NCBI GenBank assembly: GCA_963775805.1
Contig: CAVZKG010000001.1
Location: forward strand, 434,001-498,000
Reading direction: 5' to 3'
Length of the DNA stretch: 64,000 nt
From: JAFAMB01 sp963775805
GTDB taxonomy: Bacteria > Verrucomicrobiota > Verrucomicrobiia > Chthoniobacterales > JAFAMB01
Shown here: in pieces, positions 61,212 through 64,000 of the stretch
How the letters are laid out: every line of letters begins with the position of its first letter
Numbering within the stretch: position 1 is the first letter of the stretch
The notes under the pieces: model-generated
Seen by the model: only the letters and a program-made list of their open reading frames with translations
What the model was told of the DNA's origin: nothing
Database searches by the model: none
Position numbers and translations under genes: made by a program

Positions 61212-62385
61212 CCGGTCTTAACGTCGGACTCGGCATCTGCCAGGTAAACATCTGCAATTCCGGTTTGGCTTTTATATCTTCGGAAAACTTAAATGCAGCC
61301 GGCGCAGTGCTCGCCTCACCGCGAATAACGACCTTTCCGTTTTGCATTTCGAGTGCAGTCAGTCGCAAGCCGTCATGTGGCAATAGTCCCGAGACCTGGT
61401 AAAGGACCTCGACGGGATAAAGTTTTGGATCAATCGCCAATTCCATCTGCCGCCAACGGTCTGCTGTCTCCTGGATGGCGGCAACGGTTGGGCCCTGCCG
61501 CTCAATTTCCTGGCGGAGTTCGTTCGCTTGGCGCCTTTGCCAAAAGAGATATCCGATCACTCCAACCACCCCCAGCACGTACGCAGCCGCAAGCCAGGCT
61601 ATACCGGCGATAATCCGCGCTTTGCGCCGTCTCTTTTCGTGTAAGGACGAAACCTCAGGCGGCAGTAGCTTCGATTTGATCTCCGGCAAGCTTGGAGGTG
61701 GCACGCTCTCCCGCGTGACCTTCAGTCCAATGTACCGTTCCAATCTTTGCGCTTCTTCAACCGTGAAATCGCCCCACAAAGTGATCCCAAGAAACCGCTC
61801 ACACAGTCGACGTGATTCGAGTTCGAACGCGATACATTTAATCTCGAGCGCTGCGGTGTCGGAGAGTGTACTGTCACTTAGTACCTGTACCGTGACCGGT
61901 TCACGTCCGCGTGTTGCTGCAACCGCCAATCGTCCGCGTTCCTTCCAGAGCACCAACCTGTCTGGAGGCATTAAAAAAGTATAGGCCGCCGGTTCGAATC
62001 GCCGGACTCTTTCGAATGCGAGGTCCTTTGGAAACTCTGGCTGCAGAATTGTCGCCACCGCGAGAGTCTGATTTTCGCGACCATCGACAATGCGGTAGTC
62101 TGCTGCCAGATCTCCTCCATTCCGTCCAAGTAATCCCCTCTTTTCCAATTGCAGCCGCAGCATCTCCGGGATGACCTCACGATCTTTCGTGGGAAACCAA
62201 GCGGGAAATGTAATAGTGCACTCCACGGGCAATGAGAGCACTAACTGTTGATGAACATCGGCAGGAGAAGACAACCGCCGAACGAACTGTGGCTGCTTAC
62301 TATCGCCAAAAACCCAATACTCCCACTGATCGCCATCGACAGCGCGCAAGAAATGAACTCGTGCTTTGTCTAATTTTCCTGCCAT
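61156..62385 (-). CDS. Type II secretion protein GspL/PilM-like
   Basis: 409 aa. An N-terminal cytoplasmic actin-like (GspL/PilM) domain of about 235 residues, then one membrane helix (IIAGIAWLAAAYVLGVVGVI, about residues 255-275), a coiled coil and a periplasmic ferredoxin-like domain (MQNGKVVIRGEASTAPAAFK) ending at IASIN. This is the GspL architecture: it connects the ATPase GspE with the periplasmic pseudopilin machinery. Start overlaps gspK by 16 bp. Confidence 0.75.
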   Translation of the reverse strand: MAGKLDKARVHFLRAVDGDQWEYWVFGDSKQPQFVRRLSSPADVHQQLVLSLPVECTITFPAWFPTKDREVIPEMLRLQLEKRGLLGRNGGDLAADYRIVDGRENQTLAVATILQPEFPKDLAFERVRRFEPAAYTFLMPPDRLVLWKERGRLAVAATRGREPVTVQVLSDSTLSDTAALEIKCIAFELESRRLCERFLGITLWGDFTVEEAQRLERYIGLKVTRESVPPPSLPEIKSKLLPPEVSSLHEKRRRKARIIAGIAWLAAAYVLGVVGVIGYLFWQRRQANELRQEIERQGPTVAAIQETADRWRQMELAIDPKLYPVEVLYQVSGLLPHDGLRLTALEMQNGKVVIRGEASTAPAAFKFSEDIKAKPELQMFTWQMPSPTLRPDGRAEFTIEGEPKIASIN

Positions 62386-63395
62386 GACAAATAGGTAATC
62401 GGGATCTGGTTTCGGCTCGTGACAACGATCAATTTCTTCTCGTAGCCTGCGATTATGCCTGTGCTCTCAATTCGGTCAACTTCGCTATCGAGTGTGAGGT
62501 AATTCTGAACAAGTGTAAATTGGTCGGGGCTTAGTCCAAGGGCAGCACGAACTTCATCCATTGTTGTATAGACTTGGTCATCCGAGGTAAACGGCTTACC
62601 GTCCGGGCCCCAACGATATTTTACAAATTCGTCCGCGGTCGCAGGAGAGACGCCCGTTACCAACGCAATCGTGTCGGCATCTGCAAGATTCACGTCAATC
62701 CGTCCATCGCCCCAGATTGTAAAATAGTTCATCCAATCCGGCTCTGCTTGCATAACCGGCGCGAACTCCGGGACAAGACTCATTTCTGCAACGGAAACAA
62801 ATTGTGCAGTCAACACCTGTGGCTGCTGAGTTGTTGCCCCGGAATTAGTCGCTGTGGGCTGGGCGGCAGTCGCGACCGATTGCGTTGTTGCGGCCGTCGG
62901 TTGCGCATTCGGTTGGCTGTCCAGGTATTTGTGTAATCCGTCAATCGCCGATTCCGAGACTTTCGGAGCGACCCCCCAGCGGCCGAAAAGAGTGTCGAGT
63001 ATATCATCACGATTGTTTGCCAGGATGAAGTTGATATTCAGCTTAGTCGACTCGCTCGATATGATGACGCGGAAACGTCCTCCATCAGGCGCTCGCTGCT
63101 CGAGCAACGCCGTGTCCTGGCTCTCCACTTGCGGATTCGTACCGAAGGCCAGACCCGATTCCGCCAGCTGTCGCGCGCGAAATTCTTTGTTCAGCACGCC
63201 ATATTCATCCACGTCAACCTTGACGAAAGCAACCGTCGCCGTAACCAGGCCGGTGAGTAATATGATTGCAAAGAGCACTAGAAGTAGAGCGGATCCGCAT
63301 TCCCGACGGGCAGCCGTCAATCGAGAGCCCGGAGCAGCATCGCTAGACCAGTCTCGGACGTGGTGCACTAGGTTCCTGTCTGAGCGATTGGCCAT
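62370..63395 (-). CDS. gspK: Type II secretion minor pseudopilin GspK
   Basis: 341 aa from ATG 63395 (MANRSDRNL), overlapping gspJ by 28 bp; a start at 63407 adds 4 residues. After a long basic leader comes a prepilin-type hydrophobic helix (CGSALLLVLFAIILLTGLV) without Glu5, as in GspK. The large globular domain has the SAM-like helical part (LIVTGVSPATADEFVKYRW-like: IALVTGVSPATADEFVKYRW) and TSDDQVYTTMDEVRAALGLS. An Ala/Thr/Gln-rich insertion occupies about residues 160-190. GspK caps the pseudopilus. Confidence 0.88.
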   Translation of the reverse strand: MANRSDRNLVHHVRDWSSDAAPGSRLTAARRECGSALLLVLFAIILLTGLVTATVAFVKVDVDEYGVLNKEFRARQLAESGLAFGTNPQVESQDTALLEQRAPDGGRFRVIISSESTKLNINFILANNRDDILDTLFGRWGVAPKVSESAIDGLHKYLDSQPNAQPTAATTQSVATAAQPTATNSGATTQQPQVLTAQFVSVAEMSLVPEFAPVMQAEPDWMNYFTIWGDGRIDVNLADADTIALVTGVSPATADEFVKYRWGPDGKPFTSDDQVYTTMDEVRAALGLSPDQFTLVQNYLTLDSEVDRIESTGIIAGYEKKLIVVTSRNQIPITYLSWQEN

Positions 63396-63982
63396 CGAAA
63401 AACACAAGTATCCGTGTGGTTGCGTCCTGCGAGTTTAAGCGTGAGTTCCACAAGGTTTGGCTTGGTTCCAACATCGGGCCAATCCGTTACCCATTTCCCG
63501 TTTTGTTGGGAATAGAAACGCCAATTGATTCGCTCGACATCGCTTACCAGCGGAAACCAGTCGACACTTTTGTCGTCGTTTCCAATATTCCCATTGGAGG
63601 AGGACTTTTCTGCTTGTTGAAGAACACTCAGTGCAATCCGGCCATCCGCTTGTGTGCGGCCGGCGATGATTACCGTTCCGAAGCTGGGGCCCGCCTTCGC
63701 CCAAGTAAAATTAAACGGCGCGTACTGGAACACCAACTGGGTCGAACCGGCGACACTTCGCGTCTGGAAAAGGCAACTCGCCGGCATTGAGTTGAAATTT
63801 CGCCGCATTAACTCGCAAATTCCATCCACCTTTCGTTGCTGAATCTGCAAAAAATCGATGTCGGCCGTTACTTTCAACGTGGTCTGAATAATTTGAAAGA
63901 TCATTACCACGACGAGGCTCAAAACAGCCAGCGCCAGCAGCACTTCGAGAAGCAAATACCCGCGGCGGTCGGTCTCTCTCAT
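63368..63982 (-). CDS. gspJ: Type II secretion minor pseudopilin GspJ
   Basis: 204 aa. Type III (prepilin) signal RRGYLLLEVLLALAVL: cleavage after Gly8, Glu at mature position 5 (Tyr replaces the usual Phe at +1). The globular domain (IDFLQIQQRKVDGICELMRR, INWRFYSQQNGKWVTDWPD) follows the GspJ pattern. With I and K it forms the tip of the pseudopilus. Its start overlaps the stop of the upstream, edge-truncated gene (ATGA). Confidence 0.88.
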   Translation of the reverse strand: MRETDRRGYLLLEVLLALAVLSLVVVMIFQIIQTTLKVTADIDFLQIQQRKVDGICELMRRNFNSMPASCLFQTRSVAGSTQLVFQYAPFNFTWAKAGPSFGTVIIAGRTQADGRIALSVLQQAEKSSSNGNIGNDDKSVDWFPLVSDVERINWRFYSQQNGKWVTDWPDVGTKPNLVELTLKLAGRNHTDTCVFRWPIAQTGT

Positions 63983-64000
63983 GGCTGATACACGACCACT
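63979..64000 (-). CDS. 3' end of upstream gene, probably gspI
   Basis: Only the last six codons before TGA are in the window (VVVYQP, reading the frame whose stop overlaps gspJ ATG as ATGA). GspI is expected here from the usual I-J-K order; the sequence is too short to confirm. Confidence 0.35.

Overview
The window reads as an ordinary stretch of a Gram-negative soil-type bacterial chromosome, most likely Verrucomicrobiota (Chthoniobacterales/Spartobacteria-like). This is inferred from the mix of gene families (Mla-type MCE lipid transporter, hopanoid genes, type II secretion operon, SigK/RskA-like and TPR-tailed ECF sigma factors, archaeal-type prolyl-tRNA synthetase) and from intergenic GGAGTTCGAGGTT-type repeats. 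No rRNA, tRNA, CRISPR array, prophage or transposase was recognised.

Layout. 1-4.8 kb (minus): nitrate/nitrite assimilation operon narK-like transporter, siroheme nitrite/sulfite reductase, CysJ-like diflavin reductase (cut by the window edge), with a possible -24/-12 promoter. 5.1-8.8 kb (minus): four-gene mlaE-mlaF-mlaD-pqiC-like lipid transport operon. 8.8-9.3 kb: repeat island with a 73-bp tandem duplication. 9.3-13.2 kb: a family 2 glycosyltransferase, then a NitT/TauT-type ABC ATPase with an extra C-terminal domain and a fused double permease, without a binding protein. 13.2-16.9 kb: a truncated SRPBCC gene ending in a repeat element, an ECF sigma/anti-sigma pair, and an M14-carboxypeptidase-like protein lacking metal ligands. 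17.3-22.3 kb (plus): hpnH, squalene-hopene cyclase and serA, tightly packed. 22.6-28.4 kb: alanine dehydrogenase, AlgH/YqgE, thiG coupled to an Opp-like ATPase, rodA, a second repeat island, an ABC-2 permease. 28.4-37.5 kb (minus): SurA-like foldase, mfd, a sigma-54 activator with an altered receiver domain, uppS, purA, tatA, trxA and a small membrane protein. 37.6-43.9 kb (plus): sugar-nucleotide epimerase, M20 deacylase, proS, then an ECF42-like sigma gene broken by an in-frame TAG, with its YCII/DGPF partner and a reductase.

43.9-53.7 kb is a carbohydrate-uptake locus: LacI regulator, porin, small lipoprotein, NAD-dependent epimerase, and on the minus strand a binding protein, two permeases, a Gfo/Idh/MocA oxidoreductase and a TIM-barrel isomerase. 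Two nearly identical promoter-operator units, one before lacI and one before the binding-protein gene, tie regulator and transporter together. 53.8-57.5 kb holds a solitary KdpB-like P-type ATPase in which the phosphorylated Asp is Glu and the hinge-motif Asp is His, an SPFH/prohibitin protein and a fragment of a STAND-type NTPase. 57.5-64 kb (minus) is a type II secretion (gsp) operon running from GspI (edge) through J, K, L, M and a GspC-like protein to secretin GspD.

The observations most worth follow-up are the solitary KdpB with two lost signature aspartates, the paired LacI promoter-operators, the NtrC-family regulator with Glu in place of the phospho-acceptor Asp, the nonsense-interrupted ECF sigma factor, and a dispersed repeat family whose three copies each carry a short acidic reading frame beginning Ile-Glu. 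No clearly novel multi-gene system was found.
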